A DNA stretch of 64,000 nucleotides from Kalmusia sp. IMI 367209 (lineage: Eukaryota > Ascomycota > Dothideomycetes > Pleosporales > Didymosphaeriaceae). Position 1 is the first letter of the stretch; every line of letters starts with the position of its first letter. The notes under the pieces were generated by a model, which was not told where the DNA came from, ran no database searches, and saw nothing but the letters and a program-made list of their open reading frames with translations. The position numbers and the translations under genes are program-made. Positions 12,024 to 24,282 of this stretch are shown here, piece after piece. The stretch is taken from positions 3,658,001-3,722,000 of the forward strand of contig JAPEUQ010000003.1 of the NCBI GenBank assembly GCA_027946365.1, given 5' to 3'.

Positions 12024-13054
12024 CCTAATGCTACCATGATTGTATATAAAAATCCAGTGTAACGTGGGCATAAATGGAGCTACGTGAGCAGACTTACATG
12101 TGATACTACAACAATGAAGCCGATTCTACCATCACATATTATACCTTGGTACTAGTAAGATAAATGATCCATATTTACTAGTGTTGCGCCAAAGCCAACC
12201 ACTACTCAACACGAGAAAGAAAGTATGCTAAACAAGTCCTCGGAAGCGTTTCACCTTACCAAGTCTATCTAATATCAGATGCAACGACGAAATGGATACA
12301 GTCTGAGATTAGAGAGCAAGGCTAGATACTCCCGTATTACTTTTTCTAATTCTCTACCCCCCAGCCCCACGGACATCAAACGATTTGAATCCCTGGTTAT
12401 CAATCAGTAGTTCAACGCAAGCATCTCTCAAACGTACCCTTTCAATATTGGAATTCAACACTATGGTAATATCTATCTACTGGATGCCTGAGTGGTTAAC
12501 ACATCGATGACAGTGCACCCAAGAAGCAGTAAAACGACCTTGAGACCCAAGTCAATACTACCTCAAACGTCACCGTAAAGTAAATATATTGATACTTTGT
12601 TCTGCCACAGCGTTTGTCATTTTCTAAGCGGATGGACTTCATCAGAACGAGGCATCTTAGGACTTGATGGGTTGTGTACGCCTCGGAGGATCTACGCGAG
12701 GGGTGGGGCAACATGCGGATGCGAAGTCGGGCAGTCACCATCGTTAAGGTTATACTTATCGTTATTTGCTATAGCCGTATATATACAGGGAAGGCCTGAA
12801 AGGCGCAAGGCACAGTCATCATGCCACATAACCACACTACCACGTGCTTGATATCAGGCCGTTATAAGCCGCCGCAGGGTCATTCATATCCCATCATCAT
12901 TCGTCCAGGGTATCTCCTAGCCAAGTCCAAGCCACTACCTCCAAAAAACCCGACAAAAAGCCACTTTAAGAAAATCCTCCTCTGCCTTTGACCTTGAAGC
13001 CACCAAAACGGCAACAACTTGTTGGGAACCACCCACGCGGTATATCGTGTGCGT
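12024..13054. other. Intergenic region between convergent NLR and C2H2 genes
   Basis: The region holds the 3' flanks of two convergent genes. No ORF, RNA gene or repeat that I can support. Confidence 0.6.
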
Positions 13055-15178
13055 CTAGGTCGACGCACCCCGCCCCTTCCTCCGCCCCATCTTCAACACC
13101 ACAGTGCCCTCCCCAGCACGTTTATTCCACTCTTCCGTCTCGCGCTTCACATTCTCGCGGTAAGACTTCGCTTCGTCGCTTCCTTCGACGAGGAGGGAAG
13201 GGCAATGTCCTGAGCGGCGTAGATGTCGCTTGAGGTTCTCCCAGCGACAGTCAGGTTTGAAGGTGCAGCCGGGCTGGGGGCAGCGATAGGGTCGAAGAGT
13301 CTGTGCACAAGTCAGTCAACTGTCGAGACAGCAATGGGAGGAGAAGGGTACCTGATGCGTGCGCTCATGCTTACTCAGGTTTGAGGAGTCTGCACATGAG
13401 AAGTCACAGAAGCGGCACTTGTGTGGTTTCTTGCCCTCGTGCAGGGCTGAGATGTGTGTCTGCAGCTGCGTATGCGTTGTTGTTGTGTAGCCGCATCGAT
13501 CGCACACATAGGGCCGCTCGCCTGTATGAGTCCGCTCGTGGTTATCTTTAGCCTGATTCGTAGCGAACGTCTTGTTGCAGCCTGCGAAACTACAGGCGTA
13601 GGGGCGATGGCCGGCATGTGCAAGTAGGTGTCGCGATAGCTTGGAGCGCTGCTTGAAGTCTTTCGACGAGGCTTCGCAGCCTTCCCATTGGCAGACACAG
13701 TGTGTACAGTTGTCAACATGGGTGGCTTTGATGTGTTTGTGGAGGGACTCTGGGCCGGGGAAGACAGCGAGACAGAGGAGCCCAGGGGCATGCTGCCACT
13801 TGCAGACGCAGGTTTGTGGGTCCTCTGTGGAGACATCGCTTGTTCCAGTGCCATTTGAACTAGGTCTATTCCCGGAAGGTAGTAAAAGTTGTTGTTCTGG
13901 CTTGGGTGTTTCAAGTCTCGCAGCCGACAGGTTGAAATCGATCTTAGTGCTGTCCGGCCCTACACTTTGGAAAGCATCCGAATAGTGAGACTGTGGCAAA
14001 AGCCAAGTTGTATCGTTGAATCCGTACATGGGGCTGTTAAGGCTGTCGTCAAACATACTCATGTTATGATTCGAGGATCCGAGAGAAAAGGCCGTCGCAG
14101 GCTGACCAGTGTGCAACCCGAAGTTCAGAAAGTTGTTCGCGAGGCCGTTGCCTTCGGCGATGGAGGCATTCCATACATCAAGGTGCTCTTGGGGAGCGGT
14201 AGGACAATCCCCGCACGCTCGAGACTCGCCGTGACAGCAAGAGTTGTCAATGTGACAGTGCTCGATAGGGATATTCAGGTAACACTGTGTACCATTTATC
14301 TGGGTTGATGTGGGAGAAGGATGGCTGCTGAAGGCGCTTTCGATGGAAGTATAGTTACCGGGCGATAATACGGGTGTAGCCACACTAGAGGGGTGAGCGG
14401 TTCCATGAGTATGGACCAGCGGTTCATGAGCCTGAGAGTAACACGGATAGGTTTCGTACCCAGACAGCTGAGGATCATACCCGTGTTGCCCTTCCTGGAA
14501 GTGACATCGTGTGTCGTCGTAGCAGTAGATGGTGCCTGCCCCAGTAGGCGCAGTGTGAGCGAAGTGACACTCGTTATCCGGATCTCCAAGTGGACATGGT
14601 TGAGCATCGCACTTCTGACAGAAGCACGGATCGTTGACGTCGGTCGTCTTCTTGCATTCGGGATCGACACAGTGATCGGAGCAGGATACTTCCTCGCAAT
14701 GGGGGTCCCAGCATGCGTCTTCTTCGGAACACTGTTCATCGCCAGGGCACGGGAGCGCGCATGGTGAGTTGCACGATGCGGTGTCTAGGTCACACCCTTG
14801 GCAGAACTGTTCAAAGCAAAGGTCCGGGAACTGTTGATCCGAGTTCGTGGTCGGTTGGTCGGCGGCAACATTGTGGTACTCGCCTACTCTGACGGCCGCA
14901 GCCTTGCGCTTGGACGGACGGCCATCTTCGCAAGAAGGGCAACCGGGCTTTGAGTCGCGAGTACTTTGGGCGCTTGGGTCACCTTGCTCCGCCCAGATAC
15001 CCGTATCCGCGGCCAATCCCGGGGCCGTAGATTTGGGTTCGCTCACTATGGCACTGTTCGCATCGCGCTTGGAACCTGCCAGCGGCGCGGGCACTGGGAA
15101 CATAGGATCGGGCCAGGAATGATAGTCGTCTCCGCCGTAAGCCGAGTCGCAGTCGTTTCCTTGAAACGCGTGAGCCAT
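13055..15178 (-). CDS. C2H2 zinc-finger transcription factor with cysteine-rich central region
   Basis: Exon 1 runs down to 13352, the intron is 13301-13351, and exon 2 is 13300-13055. I start at the ATG at 15178 (690 aa), where the sequence becomes protein-like; in-frame ATGs at 15256 and 15367 are alternatives (up to 753 aa). The C-terminal third holds five to six C2H2 fingers, including YACSFAGC, YVCDRCGY, HKCRFCDF and, across the intron, YRCPQPGC, with TGERPY and TLRPY linkers. Without splicing the last finger would be lost, which supports the intron. Upstream of the fingers lies a segment with more than 25 Cys in about 130 residues, in repeated CxxC / CxxxC / CDxxC spacing. A nuclear DNA-binding role is expected from the fingers; target unknown. 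It shares a promoter region with the small + strand gene at 15822. Confidence 0.85.
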
Positions 15179-15821
15179 GCTGAGGTTAGGGGAAGACTTG
15201 AGACAGACTGAGGGCAAGAAAATTCGGAGGGTCATACAAGCTGAGGTGTTGGACATCAAGGTGCCCGCGGCGCGCACAAAGCAATCCAGCGCAACGCGCG
15301 AACCCGGGGAATGTGGAGGTGAGTGAAGGCGAAACGATGAATCTAGTCTGGTACCCCACTGGTTCATCTGCCTGATCTGTGACAGTGCTACCCTTTTTCG
15401 TTGTCAGAATGTTGTGAGGCTTGTCAGTGAATGCGGCGTCAATCGTAAAGGTCGCATTTCGTTAGTCGCCCTGACTAATCGGCATACAGCCCCTCACCAT
15501 TGGCCCGTCCGTTTCGCCTGTCTTGCCTGCCGGCATACACCATGCAACAACCGTCACTATCGCATCGTTTGCAATAGACATCTCTAACACACCCGCCGTC
15601 TAGGCAGAATCCACTCGCCAAGCTGCTTGGTGTCGCTCGCGCACCGGCCTGGACGAAGTACCCATGGAGAAGTAGCCATTGTTCTGCCCAAGCATCATTC
15701 CTCCGTGCGCAGCCTTGCAAACCAGACCCCGCGCCCAGCCCGAGGCTCTGTCACCTCCGCCCGCCGCCCATTCGCCGACTCCACCTCCCCTCACTCGGTG
15801 CATTCACCCTATACAGCTCCA
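15179..15821. promoter_or_regulatory. Divergent promoter, C2H2 factor / acylated small protein
   Basis: Roughly 640 bp (450 bp if the longest zinc-finger start is used) separate two head-to-head genes. It must contain both promoters and 5' UTRs. No clear TATA box or operator was picked out. Confidence 0.5.
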
Positions 15822-16316
15822 ATGGGCAACCTCTGCGGCAAGGAGTCGAAGGATGAGAATTTCCAGGGTCCCGGCCGCACTTTAGGCTCAGCCCCCGCAC
15901 CTGCAACGAAAGCATCCGCCCCTGCGCGTATTGCCAATGACAGCAGCTCCAGGGCGACCCCGAAAGTAACTGGCCCGGGGCGCACAGTGGGAGGTGCGGG
16001 AGGTAGCGATGGCGCGAACGACCCGAGGGCGGCAGCGGCAGCGGCAGCAGAGGTGCGTAATTTGAAGTTGGATGCGGGCAGAAAGACTGTCGTCAAGCCC
16101 ATGGTCACCACGGCCTGGATGTGAGTTGAGATGAGACGTCGCTGACGGATGGAACATCACCAGGCCCGCGCGAACAAACCTGTAACGGGGGATCTGGCGA
16201 GAAAGCTCGAAGAACAGAAGAAGCAGACGCGCAACCAGACGTTGCAGCAGGCTGCGTACGAGAATCGGGCCCAACGCGACGCTGATGCAGCGGCCGAGGC
16301 GCGCAACTACAACTAA
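15822..16316 (+). CDS. Small protein with N-terminal MG..C acylation signal and C-terminal helix
   Basis: Exons 15822-16052 and 16164-16316 (127 aa). The protein begins MGNLCGKESKDE: Gly2 followed by a small residue pattern suits N-myristoylation, and Cys5 would suit palmitoylation. Two FQGPGR/TGPGR-like motifs follow in an Ala/Pro/Ser-rich linker, then a charged Ala/Gln/Glu/Arg-rich helix ending RNYN. Without the 111-base intron the frame stops at 16122 and the helical tail is lost; splicing restores a sensible C-terminus. A peripheral membrane location is inferred from the N-terminus. I know no function. Confidence 0.75.
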
Positions 16317-19300
16317 GAATGTACCTTTAAAGGCGTTCGCAGCATAACGGCCACCCTCATATGCTCGATCCTGACTAGGAGGATCATTCTGTAGACGCAC
16401 TGCAAAGGAAAAACGGAATTGAGCGGTTCAGCTCATCAGCGAGCAATACAAAGCCAAGAAGATGCACGCCAAGCCGAACAATCACTCCGCAAGCTACTCT
16501 AAGCTATATCTGGAGGCTATCACTTTACTCTGGGGATGCCATATGTTGCACTATATCTATCTTGCATTTTGACGATACTACGACAATTGGTGGTTTGGCG
16601 TTTTTGCATATTGAAGGAGTTAGGATCATTTCTAATGGACCTTACCCATTCTATCCTATATTAGACCAGCGTTTCTTTAATTTTAATGCAGATACTACTC
16701 ACCCACATTTTATTGTTCTTACATATAGTTTGGTGGCCTATCCTAGGTTTAATGTGCGCCTAGATGTCCTTCCTGTCCAGTGAACACGCCATCCCACAGC
16801 ACTCGACTAGATGACTATGCACCCCTCAAGACCCGTTCAACACCAGACCTGACGCGCAATATTGAATACCAGCCTTCGCTTCTCACCCTTGAATGCCCAA
16901 AGCGGGATAAGCATTTCTGCTGGATTCCCTGCATCTGCGTGCTTAGGATCGAGTGGCAGAGGTGTTCACTAGATGGACCGTAACACAACAAATGGTCTGA
17001 GATGGCTTTGTTATGATCTCTTTACAAAGGGGACACGTAAAGCACGGAGCTCTTCTCTCAGTCCATATCGCTTTGTTCACATACTTTTCCATCTAGCTTC
17101 AAGATCTTGTTTGGTCGTTACTACTAGCTCTATCACCCTCCTAATCGCATCAGTCTCCTCGTCTTGAAACTGTACTCAGTGACCAGAAATGTTTTCTCTC
17201 CACGGTATGCTTCCTTTCACCTCTTCATTCGCATTTACTCTAGATACTGAAGACGTAAATAGAAACACAAACCCGCGAATCAAATGCTGCTTCTTAGAAT
17301 CCCGTTTTCTAGCGTCTCCATCGATACAAAATCTCCGTAGTGTAAAAACGAAAACCATACTGGGTACGGCGACTGCGACGGCGATGGCTAAATGAAAAAT
17401 TGTGATAAAGAAGAACCAGAGAGTGTGAGGCGACAGATCCTCGATTCACAACTCGATTCTGGCAAAGGAGCGCGAGGAATACTGTTTACTATAGCATGGG
17501 TGGCCGCTAGTTCTGTTCTGTGATTATGTAGACGATGTGGGGTTTTACTTTCGTTTCCTCTAGCGTACGTCGTGTAGCGCAGTTGTGTTTCTTTTGGTGT
17601 TCTAGTTTTGATAAACAAAATGATTAGTCGTAAGATTTATCATGTCAAGACCTGTGAATGCGTATTGTCTGAATTCCCGTCACACACCTATATCCTGAAA
17701 TTATGAACTTGAAACAACAGCCTGAGGACCTACAATCCCTGAGATCACTTATACCAGCCCATATCGTTTACCAGCTCAGAAAGAATTAGGAGAAAAAGGC
17801 TACCTTCTTGAGGTTCTTTGGTCTGTGGTTTGAGCTTTGTCTGTCGTTTTATGGTAGCAGGCCCGAGTGCGTCGAGGTGCAATACGGTTAGATGATCTAG
17901 GGACTTGACCAAGTATAAGCGCATCTTTATTCTCAATCATATACCGCACGATGGCTGTTCTCGCTCACAATGTATGACCACAAACGTGACAAGCCAGACT
18001 CGCCGCAGCGAATCGAAGCAGATTGCATCTGGGTCCTGATGGGAACATACTTGGAATGGAATCTCCTCATCACACGTTGCCTTTCAGAGTTGAAAACACG
18101 TGAGACACCCGCGGTATGACCCTATGCTCACAACTCTTGGAGACCATGATTTCTCTCTTGAAAGAGTTTCTCCTTTCCCTCATTTCTCAACCTCTTCTCC
18201 AATATCGGTATGTCTATCCTATATCCCTAAAAGATAAACAACAATATGGCTTTCTCTATCGATAATCTACCATCTAGAGGGACCGGAGTTGCCTAGAACC
18301 GACGCGTACTTTCATTGAACTCTTCCCGCCCTCCCTTCTCACAATTTCGAACCCCATCGACTTCTGCATTCATTCTAGCTCCATTTATAGACGCGATGAT
18401 AGTATTATAGAGAAGCCAATCAGAATTGCTAGCCTTGGACCCCTTTCATCGAACCTCGTTCTCGTTCTCGTTCTCGTTCTCGTTCCTATCGCACGTGACT
18501 CATCCTTCGTGGCTCGGATCGTGGAAGGTGGACCGTGCTATTGATTTGTCATCATTTTCTTGAAGCAATGCCGTGTTATATTACAACTAGCGCTATTCTT
18601 CAAGTGAGATGGAATCGTACCCAAATTGAATGAATTGGGAGATCAATGGAGTCTCAGGTATGGATTAATCAAATGTGAAAGCAGTAAGAACTATTTATTT
18701 TATATTAGTGCCAACTTGCTTCCCATTCCAAGTAGTCTGCTGTCTGAATGGAGGGTTTTTTAAAGTGAATGTATCAATGAAAAGAGGAATAAGATCAGGA
18801 ACGGAAGGGCCGGATTAGTCATATTCTAAAACCAATCATGTCATTTGATGGTTTTGACCACAGGATTTGCGCATGGCGATTACATATTCAGCGAAATGTG
18901 CTCAGTGTCACACTCCGCAAGCCTTTCATCTTGTTCTGACGCGCTAATCACTTCATTCAATTTAAAGGGCTGGTCTGATAGCTCTCTGCTCATTCGGAGA
19001 GTTCATAGGCCTGATTCAGGGCAACTTTCGTCGATCATGCCTTGTTTTTCAATCCTGCCTTCATATCTTTCCGGCGAATTGATGTTGAAGGAGATGCTTT
19101 TGGCTTATTCTCTTGTTTCTATAGATCCTCTTCCAACCCAGTGGCGGCGTAATGGTGTGACACGCTTTATATGATCCTTCGCGATATCTCGCGCATGGAA
19201 TATATAGCTTTACGGGCTACAGGGTTTCTAAAATTGGACAAATGGTGGTGTATGAAATTATCTAAGACTGGATGCTCGAACGATTGCAAAATGAGGTCGC

Positions 19301-19572
19301 CGTCGTTCCAATCGGTCCCAAGTCGGGCCGTCTGCATTTGGCAATAGCTCAGTTAAGCTTGGCACTGACGACGCAAACGGGCTTAGCAGTTCGATACTTT
19401 GCGCGGCTTGTTCAGATATAGATTACATATTGGCGAATAATAGTTCGTGCAGAACTAACCCTCGTCGAACCCAAAATCTTGCATTCTCAACTGCATCCGC
19501 ATAAACAATCCGCTTCTTAAGATCTATGAAAGGTTTCCCATTAGTAGCGAAGTCACAGTCTTCGGTTGTACA
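16317..19572. other. Gene-poor, AT-richer region
   Basis: Across 3.2 kb no frame is longer than about 110 codons or shows coding features. The + strand has frequent T-rich runs from 16,600 to 19,400. The only clear structure is the hexamer array at 18455. It may be old intergenic or decayed DNA. Confidence 0.55.
18455..18484. repeat. Hexanucleotide array (CTCGTT)x5
   Basis: Five perfect tandem CTCGTT units. No gene within 1 kb; probably a simple microsatellite. Confidence 0.9.
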
Positions 19573-20751
19573 ATGCCGATTAAACGCTCCCATAAAAAGT
19601 CTCGTCATGGATGCGATCAATGCCGCAAACGTCGCGTAAAATGTGACGAGCAAGTACCCCAGTGTACAATCTGCATCCGAAGAGGGGATATATGCCATTT
19701 TTCTCGGCATCCATTGGCCTGGACGGAGAAAGGGACATCCGCACAATCCAGTCCATCCTCTACAGTTTCGCCGGCCGAGGTCACGCGTATTTCGACACCG
19801 GAAGCAAGGACGGGCTTAGAACTACCGCCGTCATGCGGAAGTGATGTTGCATCGGTCTCGCATATCGGAACAGTCTCGACCAGATTCCAAGAGCTAGAGC
19901 TCATGCACCATTGGTGCACGAAGACGCATCACAGCTTTTCGTCGGAGTTTAGCATCACCTTCCGGGACCATGTTGTGCAGCAAGCCCTACGGTTCGATTT
20001 CCTAATGGAAGCTCTACTCGCCTTAACATCACTGCATATCGCGTGCGACACTAAGGACCCAGATATCGCTCGTCAACACGTGAGCGCAGCACTTCATTAT
20101 CAGAACCAAGCTGTGGCCGGTCTCAGGAGTAGTCTCAGCGCCCTTTCGCTGTCAAACTGCGATGCGATCTTTGTTTCAGCCACCTTGGTCATGATCAACG
20201 CTATCGTGTCGCCACTTCTCCCTACTGGCTGTAATGAACAACCGAAGTCAACTCCTGAAGGGTTGCTGACGTTGGTAGATCTAGTAAAGGGCCCTAGATC
20301 TATCAATCAAGTGAGCCATGACTGGCTCCTTCAGGGTCCCTTCGCATGCCTCTTTCAGCCCGCCTCTGATTATCCGCCAATCCCCCTCTGCCTCCCGGTC
20401 CAGCATTTGCGAAACTTGAGCAACAAGATATCGTGCGAACCAACAAGGAATAGCTTCCAACACGCCATAAATGAGTTGTATCAAACTCTCGAGAGCACAA
20501 AGAAGGTAATACCATGGCTGATGGCTCTTCAGCAAGAGTTCTTAGAAGAATTAAGAAGCGAGAATAGCGTCGCACTTGCGATATTCATGTGCTGGGGTGT
20601 ATTTTTAGATCAACTCAATGATTTATGGTGGGCCAAATTCTCAGGTCGACGTTTGGTGGATGATCTGTCGACTACACTTGATAGAAGAGAGGACGATCTC
20701 AAACTTGTCACTGTGTGGTGTCGAGCGCAGGTGGGACTACCTCAAGAGTGA
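19573..20751 (+). CDS. Zn2Cys6 transcription factor, UPC2/sterol-uptake-control type
   Basis: A single open frame of 392 aa. The binuclear zinc cluster is at residues about 14-41 with perfect C-x2-C-x6-C-x6-C-x2-C-x6-C spacing (CDQCRKRRVKC). A Ser/Pro linker leads to LELMHHWCTKTHHSFS and a helical region with FDFLMEALLALTSLHIA, the pattern of the fungal-specific factor domain found in UPC2-like regulators. The length suits the family. A short intron near the 3' end (a donor after the codon for Gln389) cannot be excluded and would change only the last few residues. The neighbouring RTA1 gene is also a lipid/azole-stress type family, but a link is speculation. Confidence 0.85.
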   Translation: MPIKRSHKKSRHGCDQCRKRRVKCDEQVPQCTICIRRGDICHFSRHPLAWTEKGTSAQSSPSSTVSPAEVTRISTPEARTGLELPPSCGSDVASVSHIGTVSTRFQELELMHHWCTKTHHSFSSEFSITFRDHVVQQALRFDFLMEALLALTSLHIACDTKDPDIARQHVSAALHYQNQAVAGLRSSLSALSLSNCDAIFVSATLVMINAIVSPLLPTGCNEQPKSTPEGLLTLVDLVKGPRSINQVSHDWLLQGPFACLFQPASDYPPIPLCLPVQHLRNLSNKISCEPTRNSFQHAINELYQTLESTKKVIPWLMALQQEFLEELRSENSVALAIFMCWGVFLDQLNDLWWAKFSGRRLVDDLSTTLDRREDDLKLVTVWCRAQVGLPQE

Positions 20752-21339
20752 ATCTGTCCGACTATCTGCCTTTAGCACGTACTTCATGTCTGTCGCCATA
20801 TGTAATCTCCTCTTGCAGCCTTTGTTCCTGATCATTGTTTGAACACTTGTGTCATCATCGTGGCTTAGGAGCGCTCGATTTATTGCTTGTGTCTATGCTC
20901 ATTTGACCTCGTTCCGACTCAAGGTCGCCAAGGAACGCTAGTCCCGTCATGAAAGGTTTGAATAGCAGAGATTCTGAGCTCCTCGTTTCTCGTTCCGACT
21001 TAAGCTCGCCCAGCAAACAGTAGGCCTATCATGGATAGGAGATAAATCAGTCTGCTGCAACATTTTTAGTTTACCCCGATGCGTTATATTATACGACAAC
21101 TCTAGGGACGCGTGGCTCCTCGGTGAAGCTGCTTCGCATTCGTTAAAGTAAGGCTTAGACCACCGCGCTCAAATCCTACTAAAAGCTGGTGCTTTGACTA
21201 TATAAACAATTGAAGTATCCTATTTCTTATTCATCATCCGAGTGAATCACCACGAATAGTCTTTTTTGTTAATTATTCCTAAGTTCACCTTGTTCTCAGC
21301 CTTTACAAACCGCAGTAGAGAACCACAGCGCAGACCATA
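20752..21339. other. Intergenic region with a diverged direct repeat
   Basis: Contains two copies of a roughly 50-bp sequence beginning CTCGTTCCGACT at 20908 and 20989; the first 12 bases are identical and the rest is clearly related. It is otherwise the promoter region of the RTA1 gene. Confidence 0.5.
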
Positions 21340-22319
21340 ATGGCTGAAAACGACCTCTATGAATATTCTCCATCTATTGCCGCTGCTGTTGTCACCATCA
21401 TTGTCTTCTGTATATTGCTTGCGGTGCATCTGTTTCGAATGGTAAAGTCCAGGACTCGGTTTTGTATCCCATTCATTATTGGAGCCATATGTAAGTTTGT
21501 CACTTAAGATAGAGCTTACAAGTCTACTGACACAGTCCACAGTTGAGATTGCTGGGTATGGTGCCCGAGCGTATGGAAACTCGAATCGGACCTCTACGCC
21601 CGCATACATATTCCAATACCTTCTCATCCTCCTCGCTCCCATCCTCTTCGCTGCGTCGGTATACATGTTTCTAAGCCGCATTATTCGCTCTACAGGCCAT
21701 GGCTCTTACTCGATCATTCGACCTACCAAGTTGACCAAGATTTTTGTTGCAAGCGATGTTACTTGCTTCATTGTTCAGCTAGGTGGTGGAGCAATACTGG
21801 CATCATCAAACTCAAAAAAAAGTAACGATATGGGAAATGCCATTATCTTGGCAGGACTGGTATTGCAAATAATTATTTTTGGGTTCTTCATACTCATAGG
21901 TGCTATATGGCATAAGAGGATGAGGAGTGGGGGAGATCTGAGAAATTTGTGGAGCTGGGAAGGTTATATGTGGATGCTGTATATTGTCAGCGTCATTATC
22001 ACGGTGCGGAACGTGTTTCGTGTCATTGAATATGCCATGGGAAGTAAGTTGACTATGCGTACCTGCAGGATTGTTCCTAGGGTCTGTCTATATGTGCTCA
22101 AAGAGTAAGACTAACACCTTTCTAGGAGACGGATACCTACTCGTACATGAATGGCCTATCTACGTCTTCGACGCGCTACTAATGGCGGCTGTTCTGGCAA
22201 TCTGCTCCTTTTGGTACATTGGCGATATACCGATTGAACAAAAAGGAGGGTCTTCTGGCGGACTTGTAGACCCCGACCTTGAATTGAGCGAGACCCTGGA
22301 CAACAGAGGAGGACGCTGA
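21340..22319 (+). CDS. RTA1-like seven-transmembrane protein
   Basis: Exons 21340-21490, 21543-22043, 22126-22319 (281 aa); both introns have GTAAG donors and fitting phases. The protein has about seven hydrophobic helices. Family marks include FEIAGYGARAY after helix 2, the FAASVYM helix, the QLGGGAI helix and a final segment with a conserved E before the last helix (HEWPIYVFDALLM). The RTA1 family (RTA1, RSB1, RTM1 in yeast) sits in plasma or internal membranes and is tied to lipid translocation and drug or toxicant tolerance. The substrate here is unknown. Confidence 0.88.
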
Positions 22320-23105
22320 TTGGCTCCGGGAGGAAATATTCTGGTTACTCGTGTATATGATACACGGGGACAGGCCTGCGAGCTAGTATGGCTAAAGTTG
22401 AAGTCTTTCCGTTCTTTAAATTACTTGGTCAATCAGTTGAATCGTATAATTCACTAGCAAACATGATACAGCCCCTCACTGCCTGCTGTATTCTCTTAGC
22501 ATCGTAGTCCATCAATGAACATCTGTCTAGCAAATTAATGTACTGTGAACTGCTGTATTGTAGTATGTTATGTGCATGCTGCTAGTCAGACTTTCCGATA
22601 GACATCCACAATATGACCCTTCGTTCGGCCTTAGGTGTTCTGCGACGCCCTATAAGACCGCATTTCAGGCATGGCTTTATTTGGTGGCAGCAGGATAAGC
22701 TATTACTTTTAATGTTGTTGAATCTCTGCTCGCCTAATAAGAGGGGTATTCAAGGATGACTTTAGCATTAGCAGGATAGGCTGTTACTGGGTAGTGTTGA
22801 GAGGCGTGTTTTATGGTAGCGATTATCCAATGCATTTGATAAAACATATGAAACCCCACGCATTAGATATCACACTCAATCTCATTATGATCCGTAAAGC
22901 AAGTCCTCAGGCGTCAGAGATCATAAATCCTTTATTTGTGTCTCCTCGCCACTTTCGTGAGTTCCCCTTTCCGCTTTCTTTAGTACTCCTCTCTGCTTTT
23001 GGTGCTCCATTCCGCATTTCTTAGCACTCTTCTCCACTTTCCACGGAACTCCTCGTTATTAATTATCAACATAGTTATTTTGTATATTAAGACGTCGCCT
23101 ACAAC
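22320..23105. other. Intergenic region with diverged direct repeat
   Basis: Two related sequences of about 29 bp start GCAGGATA at 22690 and 22771 and share the GTTACT/ATTACT and GTTGA parts. The last 150 bp before 23106 are pyrimidine-rich. No gene seen. Confidence 0.5.
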
Positions 23106-23786
23106 ATGCGCGACTTCCGCGTTTCGAGATACGACTACCTGCGCGAAGACGGCGTCCCCCAGAGATATGTATACCGAACCGCCCCTAGTCTTCTGCCTCT
23201 CGCCAAGAGACTCGTCGAAGAGAGCAGCAGGAATACGTCTACACTCAGCGATGTAGGAAAAACTAAAGACAACATTCCATCACCACGCCACGTTACGCCC
23301 AAAGACGGAAGCGCTAACTAGCAGGGCAGCTCCGAGGACGGCGAAGGAGCATACGACGACGAGTTCCTGCCACCAGATAGAGATACATAGGAACTAGAAG
23401 CCGCCAACGTAGACGATCCAGAGCGCAAGAAACCCGTCGAGGCAACCAAGTCGTTAGGGCCAACCCTCCTGCTATGACCAGCGCAGCCTTCCACCGTGCT
23501 GGACTCCATCCACACGGGGCCCATCGAAGAGATTTTGGGTATGCGCCAGACTTAGGAGAAGAAAATGAGCTTGCAAAAAAGAACACGCATGAAAAAGGTA
23601 TATCAACGTTGGGAAGGGCTGCTGGTAGAAGACAGTGCTCACTGGAAAGATCAGGATGTTGAAGAGAGGATGTTACTTCTTAGGTGGATTGTTCAGAGGC
23701 ACTGGCTGTTATCCTTGCATTGTTCTGGTGAGGGTGGCGTTTGCGTTTGCTTCTTCTGTCCTTTCCGCGTACGTAATGTAGATTGA
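23106..23786 (+). pseudogene. ORF fossil: one frame broken by four stop codons
   Basis: From the ATG at 23106 one frame stays protein-like to the TGA ending at 23786, interrupted only by TAG 23319, TAG 23388, TGA 23475 and TAG 23553. The translation is charged and hydrophilic with normal composition (for example MRDFRVSRYDYLREDG at the start and a Lys/Arg/Trp-rich part after 23565). Each stop can be made from CAG or CGA by one C-to-T change. I recognise no family. It may be a decayed species-specific gene or captured element fragment; a chance run is possible but unlikely over 226 codons with only four stops all of this type. Confidence 0.5.
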
Positions 23787-24282
23787 AGCTACATCTTTGC
23801 GTTTTTCAATCCCTAGCAAGTATAAGAAGAACAGTTGACTGTAGGTTTCATCACACCTGCGCATTACCTATAGTGGAGTATAAGAGCAGTGGAGTACTAC
23901 ATTTAAGTTAGCGTTGCCTGACTAGCTATCAAATGAGTTATGAATTATGACTTGGCACTGCTGTTCATCAAAATCATCAGGGCCATCAGCAACCTATACT
24001 TTGAGAACGCCAAATGAGGTGCACGCACACGGTGTTCAGTTTGGTTCTTTATTGGCGCATTGCTATTTCACGTCATAGGACTGGCGCTGGCGAAATTCGT
24101 CGTGATGTGTTAATCGTTGGGCGTGCTATGAACGCGCTCTATGTTTGGTCCCGAGCCATGACCTGGCTCTTCATGGCCGTTTGCCTCTCGCGTCACCATA
24201 CCCCCGAGCACCTAGGCTAGTCCTGCGACCGTACACTCATCTGCATTTGTCTATATCCGTGCGCTGAAGTCCCATAGCTCGT
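23787..24282. other. Intergenic region
   Basis: 3' flank of UMP1 (minus strand) and DNA after the ORF fossil. No supported gene or repeat. Confidence 0.55.

Noticed and set aside
13375..13914. Minus-strand open frame overlapping the C2H2 gene
   Set aside because: Out-of-phase shadow of the zinc-finger coding sequence; Ser/Thr-rich with no motif.
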